64,000 nt of DNA from JBOZRQ01 sp050789255 (GCA_050789255.1 JBOZRQ010000049.1:206818-270817), one strand, 5' to 3'. Shown: positions 24,313-32,805, numbered from the stretch's first letter. The notes: generated by a model from the letters alone, not told the origin. Made by a program: numbers and translations.

Positions 24313-24369
24313 ACCATCGCCTCCGTTGTGGTATGGCACTAAATATCTAGGTACTTTGTGCTACTTTCA

Positions 24370-24399
24370 AGTATAGGTGCGCCAGATTCGTCTGAACAA
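24370..24399 (-). promoter_or_regulatory. Sigma-A-type promoter of the tyrosine catabolic operon
   Basis: On the minus strand, TTGTTC and TATACT are separated by 18 bases, 58 bases upstream of the chosen hisC start. No sigma-54 element is seen here. Confidence 0.6.
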
Positions 24400-24451
24400 G
24401 CTGACTTTATCAAAATAAAGCCTCGAAGCCTAAAAGGACTAAAGCGTTCGG

Positions 24452-24481
24452 TTGGAAACCAACATCGTGGTAGTCTATACT
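24452..24481 (+). promoter_or_regulatory. Sigma-A-type promoter of nfo
   Basis: TTGGAA and TATACT are separated by 18 bases, 20 bases upstream of the endonuclease IV start. Confidence 0.6.
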
Positions 24482-24501
24482 TAAGAATGAGGTGAAAGCA
24501 C

Positions 24502-25332
24502 TTGAAACTTGGCTGCCATATCAGCATATCGCCGGGCTTTGCTACGTCGGTGGAGAACGCCCACCGGCTCGGGTGCGAGTCCTTCCAGTTCTTCACGAAG
24601 AACCCCCGTGCGTTCAAGGGAAAGGCGGCCGATCCCGTCCAGGCCGCCAAGGGACGGCAGCTCATGGAGCAGTACGGCATGGTAGCCGTAGCCCACGCCC
24701 CCTACATTACCAACCTGTCCACGCCCGATCCGGAGCTGCAGGCGACCTCGATCGCCTCGCTCAAGCAGGACCTGGAGAACGCTGAGGCGTACGGCGCCGT
24801 GGGTTGCGTCTGCCACATGGGCAAGCACGTGGAGCAGGGCGAGGAGTACGGCATCAAGCGCATGGTCGAAACGCTGGACATGCTCCTGGAGGAGTACCAG
24901 GGCTCCTGCCCTCTCCTGCTGGAGAACACGGCGGGCCAGGGCACAGAGCTTGGCACGCTGCTGGAACAGTGTATGGACGTGCGTTCCCGGGTGGCACAGC
25001 CGCACCGGATCGGCTTCTGCTTCGACACCTGCCACGGCTTCGCCGCGGCCGCCTACCACCCCGACCGGTGGGAGGAGTTCGTCGAGCATGCGCGTTCGAT
25101 CGGGTACTGGGAGCACCTGAAGGCGATCCACCTGAACGACAGCAAGCATGACTTTGGCAGCCGCAAGGACCGCCACGCCAACCTGGGGCAGGGCTTCATC
25201 GGCGAGGCGGGCATCGCCCGTATGTTGAAGTCCGGCGCCTTCAAGGGCCTGCCGGTGGTCCTGGAAACGCCGGTGGACAGCGAAGAGGATTACAAGCCCG
25301 AGCTGGAGTTCATGCAAAAACTGCTCGCCTAA
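24502..25332 (+). CDS. nfo: Endonuclease IV (AP endonuclease)
   Basis: This TIM-barrel, zinc-dependent enzyme nicks DNA 5' of abasic sites in base excision repair. Its 276 residues fit the family. Metal-binding motifs are visible: HAPY.TNL, HMGKHVEQGEE, LLLENTAGQG, GFCFDTCHGFAA, HLNDSKHDFGSRKDRHANLGQG and VLETP. The start is TTG at 24502, with GAGGTG 7 bases upstream. The azlC gene begins 4 bases after its stop, so they may share a transcript although the functions differ. Confidence 0.96.
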   Translation: MKLGCHISISPGFATSVENAHRLGCESFQFFTKNPRAFKGKAADPVQAAKGRQLMEQYGMVAVAHAPYITNLSTPDPELQATSIASLKQDLENAEAYGAVGCVCHMGKHVEQGEEYGIKRMVETLDMLLEEYQGSCPLLLENTAGQGTELGTLLEQCMDVRSRVAQPHRIGFCFDTCHGFAAAAYHPDRWEEFVEHARSIGYWEHLKAIHLNDSKHDFGSRKDRHANLGQGFIGEAGIARMLKSGAFKGLPVVLETPVDSEEDYKPELEFMQKLLA

Positions 25333-25335
25333 GGG

Positions 25336-26052
25336 GTGCCAGCCTTGGCCTCGCAACCGTCGCAGCCTATACCCTCGCCGCGCTCCTTTCTGGACGGCCT
25401 GCGGGCCGCCTCCCCCATCGTGCTGGGCTACCTGCCGATCGGCTTCGCCTTCGGGGTGCTCGCCCGCACCGCCGGGCTCACGGTCGCCGAAATCGGCCTG
25501 ATGTCGGTGTTGGTCTATGCGGGCTCGTCGCAGTTTATCGGGGCGTCGATGTTCGCCTCGGGTGCCGCCGCTCCGGCCATCATCTCGACCACGTTCCTGG
25601 TCAACCTGCGCCACCTGCTCATGAGCACGGCCCTGGTGCCCACCATGCGCCAGAACCCGGCCTGGCAGAACACGCTGCTGGCCTACGGCATCACGGACGA
25701 GTCCTTTGCGGTGAACACCTCGGTGATGCAGGGGCGCCCCTCCACCCCCGCCTGGGTGGCTGGACTGCACATTACTGCGCAGTCCTCTTGGGTGGTCGCT
25801 TCGGTGGTGGGCGCCCTCGCCGGAGAGATGGCCGGCAACACGGAGGCGCTCGGCCTGGACTTTGCCCTTCCCGCGATGTTTATCGGGCTCCTGATGCCCC
25901 ACCTCCGCGGCGACGGGCGCAAACCCCGGCTGCTGGCCGCGGCGGTGGCGGCAGCTCTGGCGGTGGGCATTACCCTGGCCACCGCCGGCTCCAGCTGGAG
26001 CATCATCCTCGCCACCCTGGTGGCCGCCACGGTGGGGGTGATGTCTGAATGA
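25336..26052 (+). CDS. azlC: AzlC family branched-chain amino acid exporter, large subunit
   Basis: This membrane protein of 238 residues forms, with AzlD, a two-component exporter of branched-chain amino acids or azaleucine. The family signature PIVLGYLPIGFAFGVLA is at the start, then VYAGSSQFIG and LRHLLMS. About six to seven transmembrane segments are expected. It starts at GTG 25336 and overlaps azlD by 4 bases. No Lrp/AzlB regulator lies beside it. Confidence 0.92.
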   Translation: MPALASQPSQPIPSPRSFLDGLRAASPIVLGYLPIGFAFGVLARTAGLTVAEIGLMSVLVYAGSSQFIGASMFASGAAAPAIISTTFLVNLRHLLMSTALVPTMRQNPAWQNTLLAYGITDESFAVNTSVMQGRPSTPAWVAGLHITAQSSWVVASVVGALAGEMAGNTEALGLDFALPAMFIGLLMPHLRGDGRKPRLLAAAVAAALAVGITLATAGSSWSIILATLVAATVGVMSE

Positions 26053-26381
26053 TGACCGTACGCCCGGCCGTGCTCGCGCTCTTTCTCGGGATGGCCCTGG
26101 TCACCTACCTGCCGCGCATGCTGCCGCTGGTGGTGCTGAGCCGCTTCCAGCTCCCGCCGCTGCTGCTCCGCTGGCTGGGCTTCGTACCGGTCTCCGTGCT
26201 CGCGGCCCTTCTCGCCAAGGAGATCCTCGTCAGTGGCGGAAACCTGGCCCTGCCCCCGGCCCACCCGCAGCTCCTGGCTGTGATTCCGGCCTTCGCTGTC
26301 GCCGCCTGGACCCGCAGCCTCATGGGCACCGTGGTCACTGGCATCGTGTCGATGGCCCTTCTGCGGCTCCTTTTGGGTTGA
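26049..26381 (+). CDS. azlD: AzlD family branched-chain amino acid exporter, small subunit
   Basis: This 110-residue, three-to-four-helix membrane protein is the small partner of AzlC. The segment MALVTYLPRMLPLVVLSRFQ is characteristic of the family. The ATG overlaps the azlC stop (ATGA-type overlap), as expected for subunits made in equal amounts. Confidence 0.9.
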   Translation: MMTVRPAVLALFLGMALVTYLPRMLPLVVLSRFQLPPLLLRWLGFVPVSVLAALLAKEILVSGGNLALPPAHPQLLAVIPAFAVAAWTRSLMGTVVTGIVSMALLRLLLG

Positions 26382-26395
26382 GCGGGGGACCTTAT

Positions 26396-26562
26396 ATGGC
26401 CGCGGATGCGCGGATTACGCTGATTACGGCAATACACGCTGATGACCTAGCGAATTAGTTATGATGAAAATATATTTATTTTTTATATATATTTCCCAGC
26501 TAACTCCCTTGGTACATCCGCGAATGCCTTAAAATCCGCGTCATCCGCGCATCCGCGGCCAT
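26396..26562 (+). repeat. Long imperfect inverted repeat with AT-rich centre
   Basis: The left arm starts ATGGCCGCGGATGCGCGGAT and the right arm is its reverse complement. The first 20 bases are identical and similarity fades over about 65 bases. Both arms hold iterated GCGGAT/GATTAC units. The centre (about 26460-26495) is almost all A and T. It fills the gap between azlD and comEA. It resembles a REP- or MITE-like hairpin. I see no coding capacity. Confidence 0.75.
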
Positions 26563-26597
26563 AAAAATGCCCCGATCCGGAATGCCCGGACCGGGGC
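26562..26597 (-). terminator. Rho-independent terminator of comEA
   Basis: On the minus strand, GCCCCGGTCCGG pairs with CCGGATCGGGGC and is followed by ATTTTTAT, just beyond the comEA stop. Confidence 0.85.
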
Positions 26598-26607
26598 TTG
26601 CCGCGTT

Positions 26608-27276
26608 CTAGAGCTGTGTGTTTGCTTTGAGCAAGTCCAAGGTCTTGTCCCCCACGCCAGAGATGGCATCCACCTGATCCCACGTCCGAACTGGTCCATT
26701 CTTCTGGATGTGCCCGACTACCGCTTTCGCCGCCATCGGTGTCAAGCCGATGGCTTTCAGCTGTGCCTCCGTGGCCTGGTTCAGCCGGAGCTTGCCCCCC
26801 GAAGTTGCCGCAGGAGCCGTCGGCGTCACCGAAGGCCGAACGGGCTGCGAAGAGGTCACCACCGGAGGAGCCACGCCCGCCTGCACCTCTGCCTTGGTTA
26901 GCACCTGAACCTTTTGCCCATCGGCCACCGGCTCGGCGAGGTTGAGCGCGTCCAGCGCAGCTTCAGCCTTTGCACCGCCCGCGGCGTCGATGGCGTCGGC
27001 GATGCGTGCACCGAACTCCAGCCGTACCAGGCCGGGGCTGTTGACCGCCCCCGCCACATGCACGACAAGCTGCTGCTGCTTCGGCGTCTCGGCAACGGCG
27101 GGCGCCGGGTCCGCAGCCTTCGCCACAGGTGCAGGCACGGCAACGGGCGCCGGCACAGTAGCGGCCAGCGCCCGCTGATCGGCGAGGTACTGCGAAATCC
27201 CCAACCAGAGCAACCCTGCAAGCAGCAAGGAGACCAGGCCCCAGATTCCGTACCGGATGTGATGGCTTATCACCAT
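26608..27276 (-). CDS. comEA: ComEA-like DNA-binding competence protein
   Basis: This membrane-anchored protein of 222 residues binds incoming DNA at the cell surface during competence. A single transmembrane helix (about 10-28) is followed by a Pro/Ala linker, an SLBB domain (VVHVAGAVNSPGLVRL, about 70-125) and a C-terminal helix-hairpin-helix pair (LNQATEAQLKAIGLTPMAAKAVVG and WDQVDAISGVGDKTLDLLK). This is the ComEA order. No ComEB or ComEC gene follows, so the usual operon is split. The ATG at 27276 follows GGGGGTGAAGGAGCG. Confidence 0.85.
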   Translation of the reverse strand: MVISHHIRYGIWGLVSLLLAGLLWLGISQYLADQRALAATVPAPVAVPAPVAKAADPAPAVAETPKQQQLVVHVAGAVNSPGLVRLEFGARIADAIDAAGGAKAEAALDALNLAEPVADGQKVQVLTKAEVQAGVAPPVVTSSQPVRPSVTPTAPAATSGGKLRLNQATEAQLKAIGLTPMAAKAVVGHIQKNGPVRTWDQVDAISGVGDKTLDLLKANTQL

Positions 27277-27332
27277 CGCTCCTTCACCCCCATGGAGAAG
27301 GGGGTATTCGACGTTCTTCCAATATTTTCCTC

Positions 27333-28070
27333 CTAGTGCACCTCGCCGGCTACCTGATCGTCGGTGATCAAGGTGGCTTCAAGCTTGTCCACACCGGAGA
27401 TGGTATGCATGGCGGTCTTGATGCGGCTTCGGTCCTCTTTGGTCGGGACGAAGCCCTTTACGAAGAGGACACCGGCGTCACAGTAGACCTGGAACTGGTG
27501 GTGGTCGAAGCCCAAGTTGTCCAGGATCTTCTGCGCGGAGCGGGCGACGTCAGCATCGTCCTCCTCGCGGTCCTCGCCAACCTTGACCCCGCCGAGCCTG
27601 ACCTCACGGACCCCTGCGATATCCTCGATCAGCTTAACGGCGGACTGAACGTCGTCGTGGGTCCCGGCATGTCCCACCACCGTGACCACGCCCTTGTGCA
27701 CGTGCACCCCGACGTTCCCGCGAGTTCGGTGGTGGGCCAGCTTGCGGGTGATCTCGTCAGTCAGGTCTTTATCGCTCAGGGTCTCCTCGTTGGCGACCGT
27801 GATGTCGTTCTCCACGTCTTTGACCCCGGGAATCCGGCGGACGATATCCTCGGCGGCGGACCGGTGGGAGAGCACGTCGACGACGCCCTTCAGGCGAATG
27901 ATGCCGTCGTTGCACTCCACCTGGATCTCAATGCCGGCCGACTCCGTACCTGTAAGCAGAGCGTCCTTGCATTCTGCCGCCAAAATCTCATCATGATTGA
28001 ACGGCTTACGGACGCCAGGCGGGTTGAACGGTTTCTGACGGTCCGGGTTCGCTGTCTGGTGCTCAGCCAT
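27333..28070 (-). CDS. Triple BON-domain protein
   Basis: This 245-residue protein contains three BON domains, at about residues 35-95, 100-165 and 175-240. Repeated features are GIIRLKGVVDVLSHR..A..I....PGV..V.ND, GVVTVVGHAGTHDDV and GVLFVKGFVPTKEDR. BON domains are thought to bind membranes or carbohydrates and occur in stress proteins such as OsmY. There is no signal peptide, so it is probably cytoplasmic. The chosen ATG at 28070 follows GAGAGGAGA; an upstream ATG lacks a site. Its substrate is unknown. Confidence 0.8.
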   Translation of the reverse strand: MAEHQTANPDRQKPFNPPGVRKPFNHDEILAAECKDALLTGTESAGIEIQVECNDGIIRLKGVVDVLSHRSAAEDIVRRIPGVKDVENDITVANEETLSDKDLTDEITRKLAHHRTRGNVGVHVHKGVVTVVGHAGTHDDVQSAVKLIEDIAGVREVRLGGVKVGEDREEDDADVARSAQKILDNLGFDHHQFQVYCDAGVLFVKGFVPTKEDRSRIKTAMHTISGVDKLEATLITDDQVAGEVH

Positions 28071-28124
28071 AGCAAGCAGTCTCCTCTCGCTGTCCAATCT
28101 GCTCGGTGTAGTTTGCCCGCCAGA

Positions 28125-28613
28125 CTAAGCGAGATACAAATGCTCTGCTCGAATACCTGTCGCTTCCAGGTAAAGCATGCCGTACGAACAGTGAGGTGCA
28201 CGCCGCCGGTCAGTAGGTGAGCCCGGGTTGAAGGCCAGCGTGGACCCGTGCCACTGACAGTAAGGCATATGACTGTGCCCGAAAATCACACAGTGGGCGC
28301 CCTGGAAGTGGGAGAGCGCCCGCTCCACGGTGCTCTTTCCCGTGCCCAGATGACCATGAGCCACGCCGATGCGGTAGCCGGACAGCTCGAGTTCCAAGGT
28401 CTCCCCCAGCCCCATCGCAAGCGGCGGAGGGTCGTTGTTGCCGGCCACCGCCTGTACCGGGGCGATTCGGCGCAGCGTCTCCAGCACCTCAGCCGACACC
28501 AGGTCCCCGGCATGTATGATCAGGTCGACGCCCGCAAGTCCGTCCAGAACAGCCGGCGGAATCGCTTTGGCCCGCCCTGGAATGTGTGTGTCGGCTATGA
28601 CGCCAACTTTCAC
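28125..28613 (-). CDS. YfcE/MJ0936-family metallophosphoesterase
   Basis: This 162-residue phosphodiesterase-like protein carries all the calcineurin-type motifs: IADTH (8-10), HAGDLV, GNND, AHGHLG and FGHSHMPY. The family hydrolyses phosphodiester or phosphomonoester bonds with two metal ions, often Mn2+. I chose GTG at 28613, 8 bases after GGAGG, which gives the compact MKVGVIADTH start usual in the family. It follows the TPR/secreted-peptide cassette on the same strand. Confidence 0.9.
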   Translation of the reverse strand: MKVGVIADTHIPGRAKAIPPAVLDGLAGVDLIIHAGDLVSAEVLETLRRIAPVQAVAGNNDPPPLAMGLGETLELELSGYRIGVAHGHLGTGKSTVERALSHFQGAHCVIFGHSHMPYCQWHGSTLAFNPGSPTDRRRAPHCSYGMLYLEATGIRAEHLYLA

Positions 28614-28690
28614 GAGGACCACCTCCCCCTTAGATCCTACCACAAAGAACGGGGCGCCCACCCGATAGGGTAAGCGCCCTGGCTATTCGC

Positions 28691-28713
28691 CGTTTTCGCT
28701 CACAGCGAAAACG
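28691..28713 (-). terminator. Hairpin after the second secreted-peptide ORF
   Basis: A perfect 10-bp stem CGTTTTCGCT/AGCGAAAACG with a 3-base loop lies 16 bases past the peptide stop. There is no T-run, so it may stabilise or attenuate rather than end the transcript. Confidence 0.4.
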
Positions 28714-28728
28714 TGCGGAAAAATAAAG

Positions 28729-28851
28729 CTACTTCACGCCGTAGGACTGTGGCTTGATACCGCCGGACTCGCCAGGACCCGCCAGGGCCCCCGCCGCAAA
28801 GACGGTGGCCAAACTCACGGCGACCAGGAAGATCAGGAAAACACGTTTCAT
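28729..28851 (-). CDS. Small secreted-peptide precursor (Phr-like)
   Basis: This 40-codon gene starts 3 bases after the TPR gene stop. The peptide begins MKRVFLIFLVAVSLATVFAA, a textbook signal peptide with a likely cut near AGALA, leaving the tail GPGESGGIKPQSYGVK. AGGAGAGGG stands 6 bases before the ATG. The arrangement repeats that at 10581-11556, which supports a Phr-like export, processing and signalling peptide. The mature form and receptor binding are inferred. Confidence 0.7.
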   Translation of the reverse strand: MKRVFLIFLVAVSLATVFAAGALAGPGESGGIKPQSYGVK

Positions 28852-28854
28852 AGG

Positions 28855-29793
28855 TTACCCTCTCCTTTGCGGATAGATGTGCCCGGACAGCCAAACCAGG
28901 TCCTGAATCAGGGGGACGTAGCCGTAGGCGTAGGCGACCTTGCTGGCCGCCTCCGAGTGCTCCAGCGCCTGTTGGACCCGCCGCTGGGCCCTGGCACAGA
29001 AGGCCAGTACCATGTTCCCCTCCACCTGGCCGTGAGGATCCTCCACCTCGGTGGCAATCTCCAGGGCGGCGCGGGCGTAGTCTTCCGCCAGGCCGAGCTC
29101 TGCCCGCAGCATTTGCACCACAGCCATGGAGCCGAGGATATGGCTCTTGGGCCGCAGTTCATACCGGGTTTCGTCGTTGGTGACGGCTGCGGCGAGCGAT
29201 ATGTAGCGTTCGGCTTCCGCAAGGTCGTTCATTTTGAGGTAGCACAGCCCGCGCAAGTTGTGCAGGAACTCGTTGGCGTACGGGTCCTGCCGGGTGGCTG
29301 CCAAGGCGCCGGCTTGATCGAAGGCGCCGAGGGCGTCGGTGTAGTCGCCGCGGTAGTACAGGGCGCGGCCCAGATATGTGATTACCGCTTCCTCGTGATG
29401 GCGCCGGTCGATCCAATCCAGCGGCATGGACAAGGCCTCGCGGTAGGAGTCGATGGAGCGGTCGTACTCCCCGATACGCTCAGAGGCGGTGCCGAGGTTT
29501 ACCAGGCTGTCGAACAGCATGGCCTTGCTCTCCACCCCGGGGACCTGGCGGGCCAGCCGGACAGCCTCGTGCCCGTGAAAGACCGCCTCAACCACCGAGC
29601 GCTTGAGGATGCATGCGGAGGTGTAGCAGAGCAGGTTGTAGGTGCGGGACTGGATGAGGGGATCGAGGTTGCCGTGGGAGAGGAAATGCTTTCCCTGTGC
29701 GATGACCTCCCGTGGGTCCTCATGCATGATGGCCTTCAGACGGTCGAAGTCCGGCGCAGGGCGGAACCGAACAACGCCGACGGCCTTTTCCAT
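28855..29793 (-). CDS. TPR-repeat regulator (Rap/RRNPP-like)
   Basis: This 312-residue soluble protein consists of helical TPR-like units, for example NLGTASERIGEYDRSIDSYREAL, YLGRALYYRGDYTDALGAFDQA and GLCYLKMNDLAEAERYISLA. No DNA-binding domain or enzymatic motif is seen. AAGGAGG lies 7 bases before ATG 29793. The secreted-peptide gene follows 3 bases after the stop. Together with the 10630-11556 protein (308 residues, same build) it looks like a family of peptide-regulated TPR proteins in this organism. The regulated partner is unknown. Confidence 0.75.
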   Translation of the reverse strand: MEKAVGVVRFRPAPDFDRLKAIMHEDPREVIAQGKHFLSHGNLDPLIQSRTYNLLCYTSACILKRSVVEAVFHGHEAVRLARQVPGVESKAMLFDSLVNLGTASERIGEYDRSIDSYREALSMPLDWIDRRHHEEAVITYLGRALYYRGDYTDALGAFDQAGALAATRQDPYANEFLHNLRGLCYLKMNDLAEAERYISLAAAVTNDETRYELRPKSHILGSMAVVQMLRAELGLAEDYARAALEIATEVEDPHGQVEGNMVLAFCARAQRRVQQALEHSEAASKVAYAYGYVPLIQDLVWLSGHIYPQRRG

Positions 29794-29932
29794 TCGATGT
29801 CCTCCTTTCAACGGCGAATAGCCGATCAGGTATGACTACAATCCTATTTTTACCATTTTCTCCATCAGATTACAAGTGCCGATTCGCCGCCAGCGAACGT
29901 TCTTTTTCGACCATTTTCGTCATCTCAGGGCG

Positions 29933-29961
29933 TTGCCGATTCCTGGGAAATCATCTATCAT
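29933..29961 (+). promoter_or_regulatory. Sigma-A-type promoter of the 30010 small gene
   Basis: TTGCCG and TATCAT are separated by 17 bases, 48 bases before the start of the 49-residue ORF. The 29811-29932 stretch between this and the TPR gene holds nothing I recognise. Confidence 0.6.
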
Positions 29962-30009
29962 AGAGTTGTACCACTTTCTGGAAACGGAAAGCAGAGGAGG
30001 CGCTGCTCC

Positions 30010-30159
30010 ATGAAGGCTGAGCTGGAGAAGATTCGCCTTGCCGACCGCACTGAAGCGATTCTCCGCAGTGACAGGCAGGAGATCTGCCTAACCCGTCGCC
30101 CGACGGAACGGCCAGCCTCAGACCTGAGTCTCTTGCCCAACAACAGCGAAGTGCAATGA
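30010..30159 (+). CDS. Hypothetical 49-residue charged peptide
   Basis: This short gene has a promoter (29933), an AGAGGAGG box 9 bases before the ATG and a terminator 5 bases after the stop, so it is a complete transcription unit. The product begins MKAELEKIRLADRTEAILRS and ends in NNSEVQ. It is hydrophilic, with an amphipathic N-terminal half, no signal peptide and one cysteine. I recognise no family. It converges on leuS and shares its terminator. Confidence 0.6.
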   Translation: MKAELEKIRLADRTEAILRSDRQEICLTRRPTERPASDLSLLPNNSEVQ

Positions 30160-30164
30160 CAAAC

Positions 30165-30187
30165 GGGGTAGGCAAACAGCCTACCCC
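30165..30187 (-). terminator. Bidirectional terminator between leuS and the 30010 gene
   Basis: GGGGTAGG pairs with CCTACCCC around CAAACAG. It lies 8 bases past the leuS stop and 5 bases past the small gene stop, so it can serve both. Confidence 0.6.
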
Positions 30188-30194
30188 GCTCCTG

Positions 30195-32774
30195 TTACTT
30201 GACGACGATATTGACCAGCTTGCCCGGGACCGGAATTACCTTGACGACCTGCTTGCCCTCGAGCAGCGCCTGCACCTTGGGCATGTCGAGGGCCACCTTC
30301 TCCATCTCGGCGGCGCCGATCCCGGCGGGCACGTCGATGCGCTCGCGGACCTTGCCGTTGACCTGGACCACAATCTCCACGGTGTCGGCCTTGGCGACCG
30401 ACTCGTCGTAGGTGGGCCAGGACTCCAGGTGGATCGAGGAGTGGTAGCCCAGCCGGCTCCACATCTCGTCCGCCAGGTGCGGGCAGAAGGGAGCGATGAT
30501 CAGCACGGCCTTCTGCACCGCTTCGGCGATGACCAGGGTGGACTGCTCCGCCTCCGGCACCCGCTCACGGTACGCGTAGATGGCGTTGGTCATCTCCATC
30601 AGACCGGAGATGGCAGTGTTGAAGGCGAACCGATCATGCAGGTCGGAGGTGACCTTCTTGACGGTCCCGTGGATCACCCGGCGCAGGTCCTTGTCGACCT
30701 GGGTCAGGTTGCCCGCTAAGCGCTGCAGTCCCTCGGCCAGCTCGGCCTCGGTCAGCGCGCCCATCATGGCGGCGACGTTGCCGGCCTTGACCGGCAGCAG
30801 CGACCGGGCGTGCTGAACGGCGGGCAGGGCGCCGATCACCATGCGGTAGAAGCGGTTGACGAACCGGTAGGCGCCCTCGATGCCGGCGTCCGACCAGTCG
30901 AGGTCGCGCTCGGGCGGGGCAGCGAACATGATGAAGAGGCGGCAGGCGTCGGCGCCGTACCGGGCGATCATCTCCTCGGGGGAGACGACGTTGCCCTTCG
31001 ACTTGGACATCTTGGCGCCGTCCTTGATCACCATGCCCTGGGTCAGCAGGGCCGAGAAGGGTTCGTCGACCTTCACGTAACCCATGTCCCGCAGGACCTT
31101 GGTGAAGAAGCGGGAGTACAGCAGGTGGAGCACGGCGTGCTCGATGCCGCCCACGTACTGGTCGACCGACATCCAGTAGTCCACGTCCTCGGGGTTCCAG
31201 GCCTGCTCCGCATTCTTGGCATCGGTATAGCGCAGGTAGTACCAGGAGGAGTCGACAAAGGTGTCCATGGTATCGGTCTCACGCCGGGCGTGGCCGCCGC
31301 AGCTCGGGCACGTGGCGTTCACAAAGCCCTGGTGTCGGGCCAGCGGGCTGCCGCCTTCGCCGGAGAAGTCCAGGTCGTCCGGAATCCGGACGGGCAGCTG
31401 GTCCTCGGGCACCGGCACGGTGCCGCACTTGTCGCAGTAGACGATGGGAATGGGAGCGCCCCACGCCCGCTGCCGGCTGATCAGCCAGTCGCGCAGGCGG
31501 TAGTTGACCGTCTTCTTCCCGAAGCCCTTCTCTTCAGCGTAGCCGGCAACCTTGCCGATGCCGTCGAGGTTCGGGGTGCCGTCGAAGGGGCCCGAGTTGA
31601 CCATGACGCCAGGCTCCACGAAGGCCTGGAGCATCTCCTCTGCCTTCAGGCTCGCGTCGTGGTTCTGGATGACCACCTTGATCTCCATGCCGTACTTCTT
31701 GGCGAACTCGAAGTCGCGCTGGTCGTGCGCCGGCACGCCCATGACGGCGCCGGTGCCGTACTCCATGAGGACGTAGTTGGCGATCCACAGTTGGGCCTTC
31801 TCACCGTTGTACGGGTTGATCACGTCCACACCGAGGTAGATGCCTTCCTTCTCGGTCTCGGTCGAAGTACGGGTGATCTCATTCAGGCTCTTCATCTTCT
31901 CCTGGAAGGCCCGGATCTGCATCACCTTGTCAGCATTGATCAGGCCGGAGGTGCAGATCTTCTCCACGATCGGATGCTCCGGCGCCACCACCATGAAGGT
32001 CACGCCGTAGATGGTGTCCGGGCGGGTGGTGTAGACCGGGATCTTATCGCCGGTGGCAGCCAGGGTGAACTCAACCTGGGCGCCCTCGGAGCGGCCGATC
32101 CAGTTCTCCTGCATAATGCGGACCCGCTCGGGCCAGCCCTTCTCCAGCAGCTTCAGATCCTCCAGCAACTCGTCGGCGTACTGGGTGATCTTGAAGAACC
32201 ACTGGGAGAGGTTGTTCTTGGTCACCACGCTGTCGCAGCGCCAGCAGAGGCCGTCCACGACCTGCTCGTTGGCCAGCACCGTGGCGCAGGTCGGGCACCA
32301 GTTGACCGGGGCAGTCTTCTTGTAGGCCAGCCCCTGCTTGTAGAACTGCAGGAAGAGCCACTGGGTCCACCTGTAGTAGTCCTCGCGGTAGGTGTAGACC
32401 GCACGGTCCCAGTCGTAGCTATAGCCGAGCTGCTTGAGCTGCTCGGTCATCTCAGCGATGTTGGATTTGGTCCAAACCGCCGGGCTGATGCCATTCTTGA
32501 TGGCGGCGTTCTCGGCGGGCATGCCGAACGAGTCGTAGCCCATGGGATGCAGGACGTTGAAGCCCTTCATCCGGCGGTAGCGGGCGATTACGTCAACAAT
32601 GGAGTAGTTGCGCACATGGCCCATGTGCAGCTTGCCGGAGGGGTACGGGAACATGGCCAGTGCGTAGTACTTGGGCTTGCTTGCGTCGCGCTCAACCTTG
32701 TAGATGGACTGGTCGGCCCACGTTTGCTGCCACTTCGGCTCCGACTCTCGGAAGTTAAACCGTTCCTCTGCCAT
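30195..32774 (-). CDS. leuS: Leucyl-tRNA synthetase
   Basis: This class I synthetase charges tRNA-Leu. At 859 residues it is of the bacterial LeuRS length. The HIGH motif is in PSGKLHMGHVRN and the KMSKS loop in GAKMSKSKGNVVSPEEM. The CP1 editing domain with TRPDTIYGVTFMVVAPEHP and the Zn-type cysteine pairs (WCPTCATV..LCWRC) are visible. I chose ATG at 32774 (MAEERFNFRE), the family N-terminus, over frames reaching into the leader. GGGAGG lies upstream at a wide spacing. Expression is controlled by the T-box leader at 32806-33076. Confidence 0.97.
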   Translation of the reverse strand: MAEERFNFRESEPKWQQTWADQSIYKVERDASKPKYYALAMFPYPSGKLHMGHVRNYSIVDVIARYRRMKGFNVLHPMGYDSFGMPAENAAIKNGISPAVWTKSNIAEMTEQLKQLGYSYDWDRAVYTYREDYYRWTQWLFLQFYKQGLAYKKTAPVNWCPTCATVLANEQVVDGLCWRCDSVVTKNNLSQWFFKITQYADELLEDLKLLEKGWPERVRIMQENWIGRSEGAQVEFTLAATGDKIPVYTTRPDTIYGVTFMVVAPEHPIVEKICTSGLINADKVMQIRAFQEKMKSLNEITRTSTETEKEGIYLGVDVINPYNGEKAQLWIANYVLMEYGTGAVMGVPAHDQRDFEFAKKYGMEIKVVIQNHDASLKAEEMLQAFVEPGVMVNSGPFDGTPNLDGIGKVAGYAEEKGFGKKTVNYRLRDWLISRQRAWGAPIPIVYCDKCGTVPVPEDQLPVRIPDDLDFSGEGGSPLARHQGFVNATCPSCGGHARRETDTMDTFVDSSWYYLRYTDAKNAEQAWNPEDVDYWMSVDQYVGGIEHAVLHLLYSRFFTKVLRDMGYVKVDEPFSALLTQGMVIKDGAKMSKSKGNVVSPEEMIARYGADACRLFIMFAAPPERDLDWSDAGIEGAYRFVNRFYRMVIGALPAVQHARSLLPVKAGNVAAMMGALTEAELAEGLQRLAGNLTQVDKDLRRVIHGTVKKVTSDLHDRFAFNTAISGLMEMTNAIYAYRERVPEAEQSTLVIAEAVQKAVLIIAPFCPHLADEMWSRLGYHSSIHLESWPTYDESVAKADTVEIVVQVNGKVRERIDVPAGIGAAEMEKVALDMPKVQALLEGKQVVKVIPVPGKLVNIVVK

Positions 32775-32805
32775 GCTGAAAGTACGACCTCCCTGATAAA
32801 AAGCC

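Noticed and set aside
24313..24340. GTG at 24339 as hisC start
   Set aside because: It has no ribosome binding site; TTG at 24312 has CGGAGG at the right distance.
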